From UBA10649 sp963793105 (lineage in GTDB: Bacteria > Actinomycetota > Actinomycetes > S36-B12): a stretch of DNA of 64,000 nucleotides. A program made the translations under genes and the position numbers. The notes beneath the pieces are model-generated. The model had not been told where the DNA came from. It searched no databases and saw only the letters and a program-made list of their open reading frames with translations. This document shows, one piece after another, positions 8,950 through 17,428 of the stretch (the stretch's first letter is position 1; the number at the start of each line of letters is the position of its first letter). The stretch lies in contig CAWBZB010000004.1 of the NCBI GenBank assembly GCA_963793105.1, forward strand, positions 992,001-1,056,000, read 5' to 3'.

Positions 8950-9754
8950 CCCTCTCACGCGCAGCGATCGCACGAAGGCTGCGGGTCTGGCGCTGTCGCT
9001 CAAGCAGCTGGTCGTCGGGGGGGTAGCCGACCTCTTCGAGGACGAGGGGGAACGCGGGCATCACCGTCACTGCCGAGTGCTTCTTCCCGGACCGGAGGAT
9101 CTCGGCGGGCCACGTTGTCGCGCGACGCCCGTCACCGACCGGCAGCAGCGCGCCGACGAGGGATCGCACCATCGAGTGGCAGAACGCATCCGCCTGAACC
9201 GTCATGACGGCCAGGCCGTCAGCGTCGCGATGCCAGCTCAGGTGCTGCACCGCCCGGACGGTCGTGCCGAAGTCGCGCTGCTTGCAGAAGGCCGCGAAGT
9301 CATGCTCGCCTACCAACGATGCCGATGCCTCGTTGAGCGCGTCCATCCGCAGCCGCCGGTGCCACGGCAGCACCGACCAACGATCGAGGGGAGTCGGGCC
9401 GATGCCGTCGTCGCAGACGCGGTAGGAGTATCGCCGCCAGATGGCACTGAACCTGGCATCGAACTCCGCGGGTACCCGCAAGATCCGGGTCACGCGAACA
9501 TCGGCCGGGAGCGCTCGGTTGACCCGTCGCACGTCGACGTCGGCAGGCCACAGTGCCACGTCGAGGTGGGCCACCTGCCCCCGCGCGTGCACACCGGCGT
9601 CCGTACGCCCCGCACACGTGACGGTCACCGCGGCACCGAGCAGGTGGCCGAACACCTCCTCCAGCGTGTCCTGGACGGTGCGCAAACCCGGCGGGTGTGG
9701 CTGTCGGGCCCAGCCCGAGAACTCGCGGCCGTCGTAGGCGATGTCGAGGCGCAC
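8939..9754 (-). CDS. truA: tRNA pseudouridine(38-40) synthase TruA
   Basis: TruA isomerises uridines 38-40 in the tRNA anticodon stem. The 271-residue product starts with GTG (MRLDIAYDGREFSGW). The catalytic Asp52 lies in the motif CAGRTDAGVHARGQ, and the second conserved block FDARFSAIWRRYSYR follows near residue 100. It sits 60 bp after rplQ, its usual actinobacterial position, and overlaps the ABC-F gene by 11 bp. Confidence 0.96.
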   Translation of the reverse strand: MRLDIAYDGREFSGWARQPHPPGLRTVQDTLEEVFGHLLGAAVTVTCAGRTDAGVHARGQVAHLDVALWPADVDVRRVNRALPADVRVTRILRVPAEFDARFSAIWRRYSYRVCDDGIGPTPLDRWSVLPWHRRLRMDALNEASASLVGEHDFAAFCKQRDFGTTVRAVQHLSWHRDADGLAVMTVQADAFCHSMVRSLVGALLPVGDGRRATTWPAEILRSGKKHSAVTVMPAFPLVLEEVGYPPDDQLLERQRQTRSLRAIAARERDGG

Positions 9755-9758
9755 ACGA

Positions 9759-9795
9759 ATCAGCCCGTCACCCGAGGTTCCGGGGACGGGCTGAT
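9759..9795 (-). terminator. Hairpin between rplQ and truA
   Basis: An 11-bp perfect inverted repeat (atcagcccgtc at 9759-9769, its complement at 9785-9795) encloses a 15-base loop that is itself partly self-complementary. It lies 18 bp after the rplQ stop and immediately before the truA GTG. It could attenuate or terminate alpha-operon transcription. No U-run follows on the minus strand. Confidence 0.5.
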
Positions 9796-9813
9796 CGGTG
9801 AGTGGGGAGTCGG

Positions 9814-10407
9814 TCAGGACTCGTCCTTCGTCTCAGCGTCGGGGCCTGCGTCCGCGGCGTCGCCCGCCACGTCCTCCGTGACGTCCTCGACTGACTCAGC
9901 CTCGGTCGCTGAGTCGGTCGCCTCGTCAGTCACGACGGCTTCCTCCACCTCATTGACCTCGGTCACCGCGGCCTCCGCTACGGGTGCGGCGGCCTTCTCC
10001 TTGGCGGCGCGCTTGGTCGCACCGGTGGCCTCCGCGACGACCTGCTCGAGCATGGGCTCGACCAGCTCGATGATCGCCATCGGGGCGTTGTCGCCCTTGC
10101 GGGGGCCGATCTTCGTGATGCGGGTGTAGCCGCCGGGACGGCCGGCGTACTGCGGGCCGATCTCGGTGAAGAGCGTGTGCACGACGGACTTGTCGCGCAC
10201 GACCGTCAGAACGCGGCGACGCGAGTGCAGGTCACCGCGCTTCGCGAACGTGATCAGGCGCTCCGCCAGCGGGCGCAGGCGCTTGGCCTTGGCCTCGGTG
10301 GTGGTGATGCGCCCGTGCTCGAACAGCGCGGTGGCCAGATTGGCCAGCATGAGCCGTTCGTGTGCCGGACCACCGCCGAGACGGGGACCCTTGGTTGGCG
10401 TAGGCAT
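9814..10407 (-). CDS. rplQ: 50S ribosomal protein L17
   Basis: L17 is a 23S rRNA-binding protein near the exit tunnel. Conserved sequence MPTPTKGPRLGGGPAHERLML through ITKIGPRKGDNAPMAIIELVE fills the first 120 residues. The remaining 75 are an Ala/Glu/Asp/Thr-rich acidic tail, so the 197-residue protein is far longer than the roughly 120-residue E. coli form. It is the last gene of the alpha operon, 42 bp after rpoA. Confidence 0.97.
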   Translation of the reverse strand: MPTPTKGPRLGGGPAHERLMLANLATALFEHGRITTTEAKAKRLRPLAERLITFAKRGDLHSRRRVLTVVRDKSVVHTLFTEIGPQYAGRPGGYTRITKIGPRKGDNAPMAIIELVEPMLEQVVAEATGATKRAAKEKAAAPVAEAAVTEVNEVEEAVVTDEATDSATEAESVEDVTEDVAGDAADAGPDAETKDES

Positions 10408-10449
10408 TGCTTCTCCTCAGACTGTGGTGGAGCGTCGTACGGGGGAGGT

Positions 10450-11466
10450 CTAGAGCTGCTCGTCCTCGGCGAAAGCCAGGTCGTCTTCCTCATCGGTGAA
10501 GTAGACGGCCGCACCAGGATCGAACCCGGGCGGGCTGTCCTTGAGCGCCAGGCCCAGGCTGGCGAGCTTGACCTTGACCTCGTCGATCGACTTGGCACCG
10601 AAGTTCCGGATATCCAGCAGGTCGGCCTCGGAGCGAGTGATGAGCTCTCCCACGGTGTGGATGCCCTCGCGCTTGAGGCAGTTGTAGGAGCGCACGGTCA
10701 TGTCGAGCTGCTCGATCGGGGTCGACAGCTGCTCGGCCACGAACGCATCGGTCGGCGACGGGCCGATGTCGATGCCCTCGGCGTCGAGGTTGAGCTCACG
10801 AGCCAGGCCGAAGAGCTCGACCAGCGTCTTGCCCGCCGAGGCGACGGCGTCACGCGGGCGCATCGACTGCTTGGTCTCGATATCGAGCACGAGCTTGTCG
10901 AAGTCCGTGCGCTGCTCGACGCGGGTGGCCTCGACCTTGTAGGTGACCTTGAGTACCGGGCTGTAGATCGAGTCGACCGGGATGCGGCCGATCTCCTGGC
11001 CGGCCTGCTTGTTCAGCACGGCCGACACATAGCCACGGCCACGCTCCACGACGAGCTCGATCTCGAGCTTGCCCTTCGCGTTCAGGGTGGCGATGTGCAG
11101 GTCCGGGTTGTGAACCTCGACGCCGGCCGGGGGCTGGATGTCGGCTGCGGTCACGGTGCCCGGGCCCTGCTTGCGCAGGTACATCACCACGGGCTCGTCG
11201 TGCTCGGACGAGATCACCAGCTGCTTGATGTTGAGAATCAGCTCGGTGACGTCCTCCTTCACTCCGGGGACCGTCGTGAACTCGTGCAGGACACCGTCGA
11301 TGCTGATGCTCGTGACGGCCGCCCCCGGGATGGAGGAGAGCAGCGTGCGACGAAGCGAGTTGCCCAGGGTGTAGCCGAAACCGGGCTCGAGGGGCTCGAG
11401 GACGAACCGCGAGCGGAACTCGCTGACCGGCTCCTCGGTGAGCACGGGACGCTGGCTGATAAGCAC
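10450..11466 (-). CDS. rpoA: DNA-directed RNA polymerase subunit alpha
   Basis: Alpha dimerises to nucleate polymerase assembly and contacts activators and UP elements through its C-terminal domain. The 338-residue product starts with GTG. The N-terminal domain contains FVLEPLEPGFGYTLGNSLRR, and the C-terminal domain has NCLKREGIHTVGEL and DIRNFGAKSIDEV helix-hairpin-helix motifs. An acidic tail ends the protein. It lies between rpsD and rplQ in the alpha operon. Confidence 0.98.
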   Translation of the reverse strand: MLISQRPVLTEEPVSEFRSRFVLEPLEPGFGYTLGNSLRRTLLSSIPGAAVTSISIDGVLHEFTTVPGVKEDVTELILNIKQLVISSEHDEPVVMYLRKQGPGTVTAADIQPPAGVEVHNPDLHIATLNAKGKLEIELVVERGRGYVSAVLNKQAGQEIGRIPVDSIYSPVLKVTYKVEATRVEQRTDFDKLVLDIETKQSMRPRDAVASAGKTLVELFGLARELNLDAEGIDIGPSPTDAFVAEQLSTPIEQLDMTVRSYNCLKREGIHTVGELITRSEADLLDIRNFGAKSIDEVKVKLASLGLALKDSPPGFDPGAAVYFTDEEDDLAFAEDEQL

Positions 11467-11539
11467 TATGTACTTCCTTCCCGCGACGACCGCTATTTGA
11501 CGTCGCGAATCTGTCCCCCAAGGGGACCTTGGGGCTGAA

Positions 11540-12166
11540 TTACTTGGAGTAGAGCTCGACGATCAGCTGCTCATTGACCTGGGTGTCGATGACGGCGCGA
11601 ACCGGCATCGAGTGCACGAGGATCCTCATCTGGGACGGGATGACCTCGAGCCAGGCCGGCACCGTCCGCTCGCCGATCTCGGCGTGCGCGACGATGAACG
11701 GGGTGAGCTCACGCGACCCCTGCCGGACCTCGATGATGTCGTTGGGCGACACCCGGTACGACGGGATGTTGACCTTGTGGCCGTTCACGGTGAAGTGACC
11801 GTGGGTGACCAGCTGACGGGCCATGTCGCGGGACTTGGCGAAGCCAGCCCGGAACACGACGTTGTCGAGGCGGGTCTCCAGGATCTGCAGCAGGTTCTCA
11901 CCGGTCTTGCCGGAGAGCCGCTGCGCCTCCTTGTAGTAGTTCGAGAACTGCTTCTCCAGCACCCCGTACATCCGGGTCGCCTTCTGCTTCTCGCGGAGCT
12001 GCAGCAGGTACTCGCTGTCCTTCGACCGACCACGGCCGTGCTGGCCGGGCGGGTAGGGGCGCTTCTCGAACGGGCACTTCGGGGACTCGCACTTGGCACC
12101 CTTGAGGAAGAGCTTCATCTTCTCGCGGCGGCACCGCTTGCAGTCGGCGTCTGTATAACGCGCCAT
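11540..12166 (-). CDS. rpsD: 30S ribosomal protein S4, zinc-binding form
   Basis: S4 initiates 16S rRNA 5'-domain assembly. The 208-residue protein has a Cys9-x2-Cys12...Cys26-x4-Cys31 zinc cluster at the N-terminus (C+ form) and an S4 RNA-binding domain with TRLDNVVFRAGFAKSR. It lies 32 bp after rpsK. In other bacteria S4 can autoregulate the alpha operon; no such leader was identified here. Confidence 0.97.
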   Translation of the reverse strand: MARYTDADCKRCRREKMKLFLKGAKCESPKCPFEKRPYPPGQHGRGRSKDSEYLLQLREKQKATRMYGVLEKQFSNYYKEAQRLSGKTGENLLQILETRLDNVVFRAGFAKSRDMARQLVTHGHFTVNGHKVNIPSYRVSPNDIIEVRQGSRELTPFIVAHAEIGERTVPAWLEVIPSQMRILVHSMPVRAVIDTQVNEQLIVELYSK

Positions 12167-12198
12167 GTCTGGTTATCTCCTAGGTTCTGTTCGCGCGC

Positions 12199-12606
12199 TC
12201 AGACGCGTCGACGCTTGGGCGGACGGGTTCCGTTGTGCGGTGCAGGGGTGACGTCGGCGATGGAGCCGACCTCGAGCCCAGTCGCCTGCAGCGAACGGAT
12301 AGCGGTCTCGCGGCCGGAGCCCGGACCCTTCACGAACACGTCGACCTTGCGCATGCCGTGCTCCATCGCGCGACGAGCGGCCGCCTCAGCGGCCAGCTGC
12401 GCGGCGAAGGGCGTGGACTTGCGGCTTCCCTTGAAGCCGACCTGCCCGGCGCTTGCCCAGGAGATCACCGCGCCTGTCGGATCGGTGATCGAGACGATGG
12501 TGTTGTTGAACGTGCTCTTGATGTGCGCGTGGCCATGGGCCACGTTCTTCTTCTCCTTGCGGCGCACCTTCTTGGCGGCGCCCGACTTGCCGGTGTTCGA
12601 TGCCAT
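12199..12606 (-). CDS. rpsK: 30S ribosomal protein S11
   Basis: S11 forms part of the 30S platform near the mRNA exit. The 135-residue product contains NNTIVSITDPTGAVISWAS and ends PHNGTRPPKRRRV, the conserved basic tail. It has the usual family length and lies 31 bp downstream of rpsM. Confidence 0.98.
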   Translation of the reverse strand: MASNTGKSGAAKKVRRKEKKNVAHGHAHIKSTFNNTIVSITDPTGAVISWASAGQVGFKGSRKSTPFAAQLAAEAAARRAMEHGMRKVDVFVKGPGSGRETAIRSLQATGLEVGSIADVTPAPHNGTRPPKRRRV

Positions 12607-12637
12607 GAATCAGATCTCCAGTCTCAGGGGCGGCATG

Positions 12638-13009
12638 CTATGCCTTCTTCTTGCCAGCGACGGTCTTGCGCGGGCCCTTGCGAGTGCGCGCATTGGTGTG
12701 GGTGCGCTGGCCACGAACCGGCAGCCCCTTGCGGTGACGGATGCCCTGGTAGCACCCGATCTCCACCTTGCGGCGGACGTCCGCGGCAACCTCGCGTCGA
12801 AGGTCACCCTCGACCTTGAGGTTGGTGTCGATCCAGTCACGGAGGGCGAGGACCTGGTCGTCTGTCAGATCCTTCGAGCGCAGGTCCGGGCTGATGCCCG
12901 TGGCCTCGAGGGCCTTCGCGGCCTGCGAACGCCCGACCCCGAAGATGTAGGTGAGCGCCACTGCCATGCGCTTGTCGCGCGGCAGGTCGACGCCAACGAG
13001 TCGTGCCAT
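12638..13009 (-). CDS. rpsM: 30S ribosomal protein S13
   Basis: S13 contacts the P-site tRNA and bridges to the 50S subunit. The start at ATG 13009 gives MARLVGVDLPRDKR and 123 residues, matching the family; an upstream in-frame start adds a non-conserved nonapeptide. The motif QRTHTNARTRKGPRK near the C-terminus is typical. Confidence 0.97.
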   Translation of the reverse strand: MARLVGVDLPRDKRMAVALTYIFGVGRSQAAKALEATGISPDLRSKDLTDDQVLALRDWIDTNLKVEGDLRREVAADVRRKVEIGCYQGIRHRKGLPVRGQRTHTNARTRKGPRKTVAGKKKA

Positions 13010-13194
13010 AAGGCGGTTCTCTCTTCTGTCATGCACGAGGTTTCGGTACAGAGCCAGTCCTGCCCGCCAAGGCAGGTCCCCGGCCTCGTGACCAGGGGTG
13101 TCGTCCCGCTGCTACGCACGCGCCGCAGCGGGGGTCGGGCTCTGCTTATGTGTTCGGACGTCGGGTTGTCTCCCCGGCGGCCACGTCAGGACAG

Positions 13195-13308
13195 TCAGCC
13201 CTGACGCTGCTTGTGGCGAACGTTCTCGCAGATCACCATGACGCGACCGTGACGACGGATGACCTTGCACTTGTCGCAGATCTTCTTGACGCTCGGCTGC
13301 ACCTTCAT
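13195..13308 (-). CDS. rpmJ: 50S ribosomal protein L36, zinc-binding form
   Basis: This 37-residue protein is MKVQPSVKKICDKCK at the N-terminus and ends RHKQRQG. Cys11, Cys14, Cys27 and His32 form the L36 zinc knuckle, so it is the C+ paralogue. It lies between infA and rpsM, its standard place. Confidence 0.96.
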   Translation of the reverse strand: MKVQPSVKKICDKCKVIRRHGRVMVICENVRHKQRQG

Positions 13309-13355
13309 GATGACTCTTTCGTGGTCGTTCGGCTGGTGGGCGTTTCGGTGGCTGT

Positions 13356-13577
13356 TTACTTGTAGCGGTAGACGATCCGGCCGCGGGTGAGGTCGTAGGG
13401 CGAGAGCTCCACGACCACGCGGTCGTCCGGAAGGATCCGGATGTAGTGCATCCGCATCTTGCCGCTGATGTGCGCGAGCACCTTGTGCCCGTTGTCGAGT
13501 TCCACGCGGAACATCGCATTGGGCAGCGACTCCGTGATCGTGCCCTCGAGCTCGATCGCGCCGTCCTTCTTGCCCAT
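13356..13577 (-). CDS. infA: Translation initiation factor IF-1
   Basis: IF-1 occupies the 30S A site during initiation. The 73-residue S1-like OB-fold protein starts MGKKDGAIELEGTI at 13577; the upstream extension to 13622 is not conserved. It contains GHKVLAHISGKMRMHYIRI and ends RIVYRYK. It is the first gene of the infA-rpmJ-rpsM-rpsK-rpsD-rpoA-rplQ cluster, with a good promoter about 110 bp upstream. Confidence 0.97.
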   Translation of the reverse strand: MGKKDGAIELEGTITESLPNAMFRVELDNGHKVLAHISGKMRMHYIRILPDDRVVVELSPYDLTRGRIVYRYK

Positions 13578-13690
13578 AACCTCTGCTCTCGTGTGGTGGA
13601 GCGGTTCGCACTTCCCGCGCACACGCCTGACCGCCCGGAATCCGGGACGTGGCAGGCATGGAGGCGGGGAAGCCTGAAACCGACCGTCCG

Positions 13691-13718
13691 AGTCTACGGG
13701 TCGTGCGCTCCTTCACAA
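13691..13718 (-). promoter_or_regulatory. Promoter of the infA/alpha operon
   Basis: On the minus strand TTGTGA (13713-13718) is followed after 16 bp by TAGACT (13691-13696), a consensus actinobacterial -10. Transcription would start near 13684, giving a leader of about 107 nt before the infA ATG. Position and quality make this the likely promoter for infA to rplQ. Confidence 0.65.
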
Positions 13719-13740
13719 AATCGGCCCCCTCCCCCCACCC

Positions 13741-14001
13741 GTTTGTCCCGCTAAGCGGGAGAAACGGACAAAGCCCACCCGATATGTCCGGTTAGCCGAC
13801 CGTTTCTCCCACGATTCGCCCCATCGGCGGCGCTCATTGCCAGTGGACGGCCCCGCAGATCGGACGTCCACAACCAGGGTCGGCGTGGGAGTAGCGGTGT
13901 GCGAGAGGCGGCCTGCGCGAATGGGGCGTGGGAGAGGGGGTCAATTCCCAGCCTGTGAGGGCGCGAAATCGCCGCTTGTCCCGCTTAGCGGGAGAAACGG
14001 G
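13741..14001. repeat. Palindromic repeat family between infA and map
   Basis: This gene-free stretch holds three related elements. The core CCCGCTAAGCGGG palindrome followed by AGAAACGG is at 13747-13766, and a near-identical copy (CCCGCTTAGCGGG + AGAAACGG) is at 13979-13999. A diverged, inverted relative, with CCGGTTAGCCG followed by CGTTTCTCCC, lies at about 13788-13810. The first copy is also flanked by TTTGTCC and GGACAAA. The last copy directly follows the map stop and might terminate it. The rest of 13812-13970 shows no gene or recognisable signal. Confidence 0.8.
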
Positions 14002-14008
14002 CGGGGGG

Positions 14009-14839
14009 TTAGGGGCGGACGTCGTCGGCCAACGTGGTCAGCACCCACGGGCCTTCCTCGGTCACGGCGACGGTGTGCTCCCAGTGGGCCGCCCACCCGC
14101 CGTCCATCGTCACCACGGTCCAGGCATCGTCCAGGACGCCCACGTCCGGGCTCCCCAGGGTGACCATCGGCTCGATGGCAAGTGCCATGCCGGGCCGCAG
14201 GACCGGGCCCCGTCCGGGGGATCCGTAGTTCAGGATGTGCGGCTCCATGTGCATGCGCGAGCCGATGCCGTGACCGCCGTACTCGGCCACGATGCCGTAG
14301 GGGCCCGCACTCGGCGCGGCGCCATCAGCCGCCCCGGCCCCACGGATCGCCGTCTCGACGGCGTGGCTGATGTCCGTCAGGTGCCCGCCGGCGCGGACGG
14401 CCGCCAGGCCCGCCCACAGCGAGGCCTCGGTGACTCGGGAGAGCGCCTCCGCCTCGGGAGACGCCGTCCCCACGAGGATGCTCACGGCCGCATCGCCGTT
14501 CCATCCGTCGACGATGGCCCCGAAGTCCACAGACAGGAGGTCGCCGTCCCGCAGCGCGCGATCACCGGGGATGCCGTGCACGACCTCCTCGTTCACGGAG
14601 GCGCAGATCACCCCGGGGTAGGGAACGGCCCCATGAGCCTTGTATCCCAGGAAGGACGAGGTGGCGCGGTGGTCGGACAGGACGTCCCGAGCGATCGTGT
14701 CCAGCTCGCCCGTGGTGACACCGGGTGCGGCAGCATCGGCGATGGCGGCCAGGGCGGTGGCGACGACCAGGCCGGCCTGACGCATGACGGCGAGCTCGTC
14801 GGCGGACTTGATCTCGATGGAGCTCTTGCGACGGAACAT
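14009..14839 (-). CDS. map: Methionine aminopeptidase, type I
   Basis: MAP removes the initiator methionine from nascent proteins. The 276-residue product has the two metal-binding aspartates in SVDFGAIVDGWNGDAA, histidine in GGHGIGSRMHMEPH, and glutamates in AIEPMV and WEHTVAVTEEG. It follows adk by 14 bp in the secY-adk-map arrangement. The short N-terminus has no SH3-binding extension. Confidence 0.97.
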   Translation of the reverse strand: MFRRKSSIEIKSADELAVMRQAGLVVATALAAIADAAAPGVTTGELDTIARDVLSDHRATSSFLGYKAHGAVPYPGVICASVNEEVVHGIPGDRALRDGDLLSVDFGAIVDGWNGDAAVSILVGTASPEAEALSRVTEASLWAGLAAVRAGGHLTDISHAVETAIRGAGAADGAAPSAGPYGIVAEYGGHGIGSRMHMEPHILNYGSPGRGPVLRPGMALAIEPMVTLGSPDVGVLDDAWTVVTMDGGWAAHWEHTVAVTEEGPWVLTTLADDVRP

Positions 14840-14853
14840 GGGGATCGGGTGGT

Positions 14854-15423
14854 CTAGGACTCGAGTGACAGGGCCGCGACGATGCGGGTGGTGACCTCAT
14901 CGACGGAACCCAGTCCGTCGACACGAACCAGGAGGCCCTGCGCCTCGTACATGGCGGTCAACGGCGCGGTCTGCTCGAAGTACACCTCCAGACGGCGGCG
15001 GATGACGTCCTCGGTGTCATCGCTTCGCCCCTGCTCGGCCGCCCGCTTCACCAGGCGGGCCACGACCTCGTCGAGGTCCACGGTGAGCTCCAGCACGTGG
15101 TCCAGGGACAAGCCGGCAGAGCGGAGCATCGCATTGAGCTCCCCCACCTGCTCCACGGTGCGCGGGTAGCCGTCCAGCAGGAATCCCGGCCGGCAGTCGT
15201 CCCAGGAGATCCGGTCGCGCACCATGGCATTCGTGACGCCGTCGGGGACGTACTCCCCCGCGTCCATGTAGCGCTTGGCCTCCACGCCGAGTGGAGTGCC
15301 CTTCGACACGTTGGCACGGAAGATGTCGCCGGTGGAGATGTGCGGGACGCCCAGCATCCCCGACACGACCGCCGCCTGGGTTCCCTTGCCCGCACCGGGC
15401 GGTCCCATCAGCACGAGGCGCAT
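14854..15423 (-). CDS. adk: Adenylate kinase
   Basis: Adk interconverts ATP + AMP and 2 ADP. The 189-residue protein begins MRLVLMGPPGAGKGTQ (P-loop residues 7-14) and has DGYPRT and RRRLEVYFEQT motifs. It is the short form without a zinc LID insertion, as usual in actinobacteria. Its ATG overlaps the secY stop as TGATG, which fixes the start although the reading frame continues upstream. Confidence 0.97.
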   Translation of the reverse strand: MRLVLMGPPGAGKGTQAAVVSGMLGVPHISTGDIFRANVSKGTPLGVEAKRYMDAGEYVPDGVTNAMVRDRISWDDCRPGFLLDGYPRTVEQVGELNAMLRSAGLSLDHVLELTVDLDEVVARLVKRAAEQGRSDDTEDVIRRRLEVYFEQTAPLTAMYEAQGLLVRVDGLGSVDEVTTRIVAALSLES

Positions 15424-16721
15424 CAGCGCAGGAACCCTTCGTAGTTGCGCTGCTGAAGCTGCGCCTCGATCTGCTTCACCGTGTCCAGGCCGACTCCGAC
15501 GATGATCAGCAGGCTGGTGCCACCGAAGATGAAGTTGCTGCCCACCCCGAGGAATCCGAAGGCGAACACCGGGAGAACGGCGATGAGGCCAAGGTAGAGG
15601 GAGCCGGGCGCGGTCAGGCGGGTCAGCACGTAGTCGAGGTACTCGGCCGTCGGGCGGCCGGCCCGGATGCCCGGGATGAAGCCGCCGTACTTCTTCATGT
15701 TGTCGGCCACCTCCACCGGGTTGAAGGTGATGGAGACGTAGAAGTAGCAGAAGAAGACGATCAGGGCGAAGTACAGGGCCAGGTACCAGGTCCCCGTGCC
15801 CGTGCCCAGGTTCTGCTGGATCCAGATCGCCCATTCCGCCTGGCTGCCGGTCAGCTGCACGATCAGGGTCGGCAGGAACAGCAGCGAGGAGGCGAAGATG
15901 ACCGGGATAACACCGGCCATGTTGACCTTGAGCGGGATGTACGTCGACGTGCCGCCGTACATCCGCCTGCCCACCATCCGCTTGGCGTACTGGACGGGAA
16001 TGCGTCGTTGGGCCTGCTCCACGAACACCACGAAGCCGACGACGGCCAGGCCCACGAGCAGGGTCAGCGAGAAGGGCAGCGGTCCCTGGCTGCCCCAGAC
16101 CGAGGCGAACTGCGCGGGGATCGTCGCGATGATCGAGGTGAAGATCAGCACGGACATGCCGTTGCCGACGCCCCGCTCGGTGATGAGCTCGCCGAACCAC
16201 ATGATGACGGCCGTGCCGGCAGTCATGACGATGATCATGACCAGGACGACCCACACCGCGTCGTTGGGGATGATCGACTCGTTGCACCCGCTGAACAGGG
16301 CCCCGGGGGTGCGGGCCAGCGAGATGATGGCCGTCGACTGCAGGATCGCCAGGCCGATGGTCACGTACCGCGTGTACTGCGTGATCTTGGCCTGACCAGC
16401 CTGCCCGTCGGCCTTCAGGGTCTCCAGGCGTGGGATGACCACCGTGAGCAGCTGAAGGATGATGCTCGCGGTGATGTACGGCATGATGCCGAGCGCGAAT
16501 ACCGACAACTGCAGCAGCGCGCCGCCGCTGAACAGGTTGATCAGTGCGTAGACCGAATTGTCCTGGACAACGTCGATGCACCGCTGGATGGCGGCGTAGT
16601 CGACTCCGGGAGTCGGCACGACTGAACCCAGGCGGTACAGCGCCAGCAGACCGATCGTGAAGAAGATCTTCTTGCGAAGGTCCGGCGTACGCAGGGCAGC
16701 CCCGAACGCACTGATGTGCAC
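15423..16721 (-). CDS. secY: Protein translocase subunit SecY
   Basis: SecY is the pore of the Sec translocon. The 432-residue protein has ten predicted membrane helices, with VVPTPGVDY in the first periplasmic region and the cytoplasmic loops containing ERGVGNGMS and KMVGRRMYGG. It lies between rplO and adk. secE is at 51.4 kb in the same window. Confidence 0.98.
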   Translation of the reverse strand: MHISAFGAALRTPDLRKKIFFTIGLLALYRLGSVVPTPGVDYAAIQRCIDVVQDNSVYALINLFSGGALLQLSVFALGIMPYITASIILQLLTVVIPRLETLKADGQAGQAKITQYTRYVTIGLAILQSTAIISLARTPGALFSGCNESIIPNDAVWVVLVMIIVMTAGTAVIMWFGELITERGVGNGMSVLIFTSIIATIPAQFASVWGSQGPLPFSLTLLVGLAVVGFVVFVEQAQRRIPVQYAKRMVGRRMYGGTSTYIPLKVNMAGVIPVIFASSLLFLPTLIVQLTGSQAEWAIWIQQNLGTGTGTWYLALYFALIVFFCYFYVSITFNPVEVADNMKKYGGFIPGIRAGRPTAEYLDYVLTRLTAPGSLYLGLIAVLPVFAFGFLGVGSNFIFGGTSLLIIVGVGLDTVKQIEAQLQQRNYEGFLR

Positions 16722-16802
16722 TTAGCCTCCTGCAGGATGGTGACGGACGGTAGGGGTCGGGTGGGCGTCGCGGTCAGGATCGGCCTCGACGCACGGGCCT
16801 GA

Positions 16803-17243
16803 CTACAGGACCGTGGCCGACCCACCCGCTGCGACGATCTTGTCACGAGCCGAGTCGGAGAATGCATCCGCACTCACCGAGACGGCCACGTTGATGTCAC
16901 CTTGCCCGAGCACCTTCACGAGCTGGCCCTTGCGGACCGCGCCCTTCTCGACGAGATCGGCGACCGAGATGGTGCCGCCCTCCGGGAAGAGCTTCGCGAT
17001 CATGGCCACGTTCACGACCTGATACTCGACCTTGGCCGGGTTCTTGAAGCCCTTGAGCTTGGGCAGGCGCATGTGCAGGGGCATCTGGCCGCCCTCGAAG
17101 CGCGCCGGGACCTGGTAGCGGGCCTTCGTGCCCTTGGTGCCACGGCCGGACGTCTTGCCCTTGGACGCCTCGCCGCGACCCTTGCGGGTCTTGGCGGTCT
17201 TGGCGCCCGGAGCCGGGCGCAGGTGATGGACCTTGAGTGCCAT
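16803..17243 (-). CDS. rplO: 50S ribosomal protein L15
   Basis: L15 is a late-assembly 23S rRNA-binding protein. The ATG at 17243 gives MALKVHHLRPAPGAK and 146 residues, the family size; the longer frame to 17450 is not conserved. The Gly/Lys-rich N-terminal arm KGKTSGRGTKGTKAR and the LPKLKGFKNP motif are diagnostic. Confidence 0.97.
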   Translation of the reverse strand: MALKVHHLRPAPGAKTAKTRKGRGEASKGKTSGRGTKGTKARYQVPARFEGGQMPLHMRLPKLKGFKNPAKVEYQVVNVAMIAKLFPEGGTISVADLVEKGAVRKGQLVKVLGQGDINVAVSVSADAFSDSARDKIVAAGGSATVL

Positions 17244-17245
17244 CG

Positions 17246-17428
17246 CTACTTGACCTCCTCGAACTTGACCAGGTGGATCACGGTGTTGACCATGCCACGA
17301 ATCTCGGGACGGTCCTCCTTGACCACGGTGTCGCCGATGCGATGGAGCCCGAGCGAGCGCAGCGTGTTGCGCTGGTTCGCCGTTCCACCGATCTTGGACT
17401 TGACCTGAGTGACCTTGAGCTGAGCCAT
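17246..17428 (-). CDS. rpmD: 50S ribosomal protein L30
   Basis: This short protein (60 residues) has the L30 pattern LKVTQVKSKIGGTANQRNTL and a Gly-Asp turn GLHRIGDTV. The ATG at 17428 overlaps the rpsE stop as TGATG; a GTG three bases upstream is the alternative. It ends two bases before rplO starts, indicating tight coupling. Confidence 0.96.
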   Translation of the reverse strand: MAQLKVTQVKSKIGGTANQRNTLRSLGLHRIGDTVVKEDRPEIRGMVNTVIHLVKFEEVK

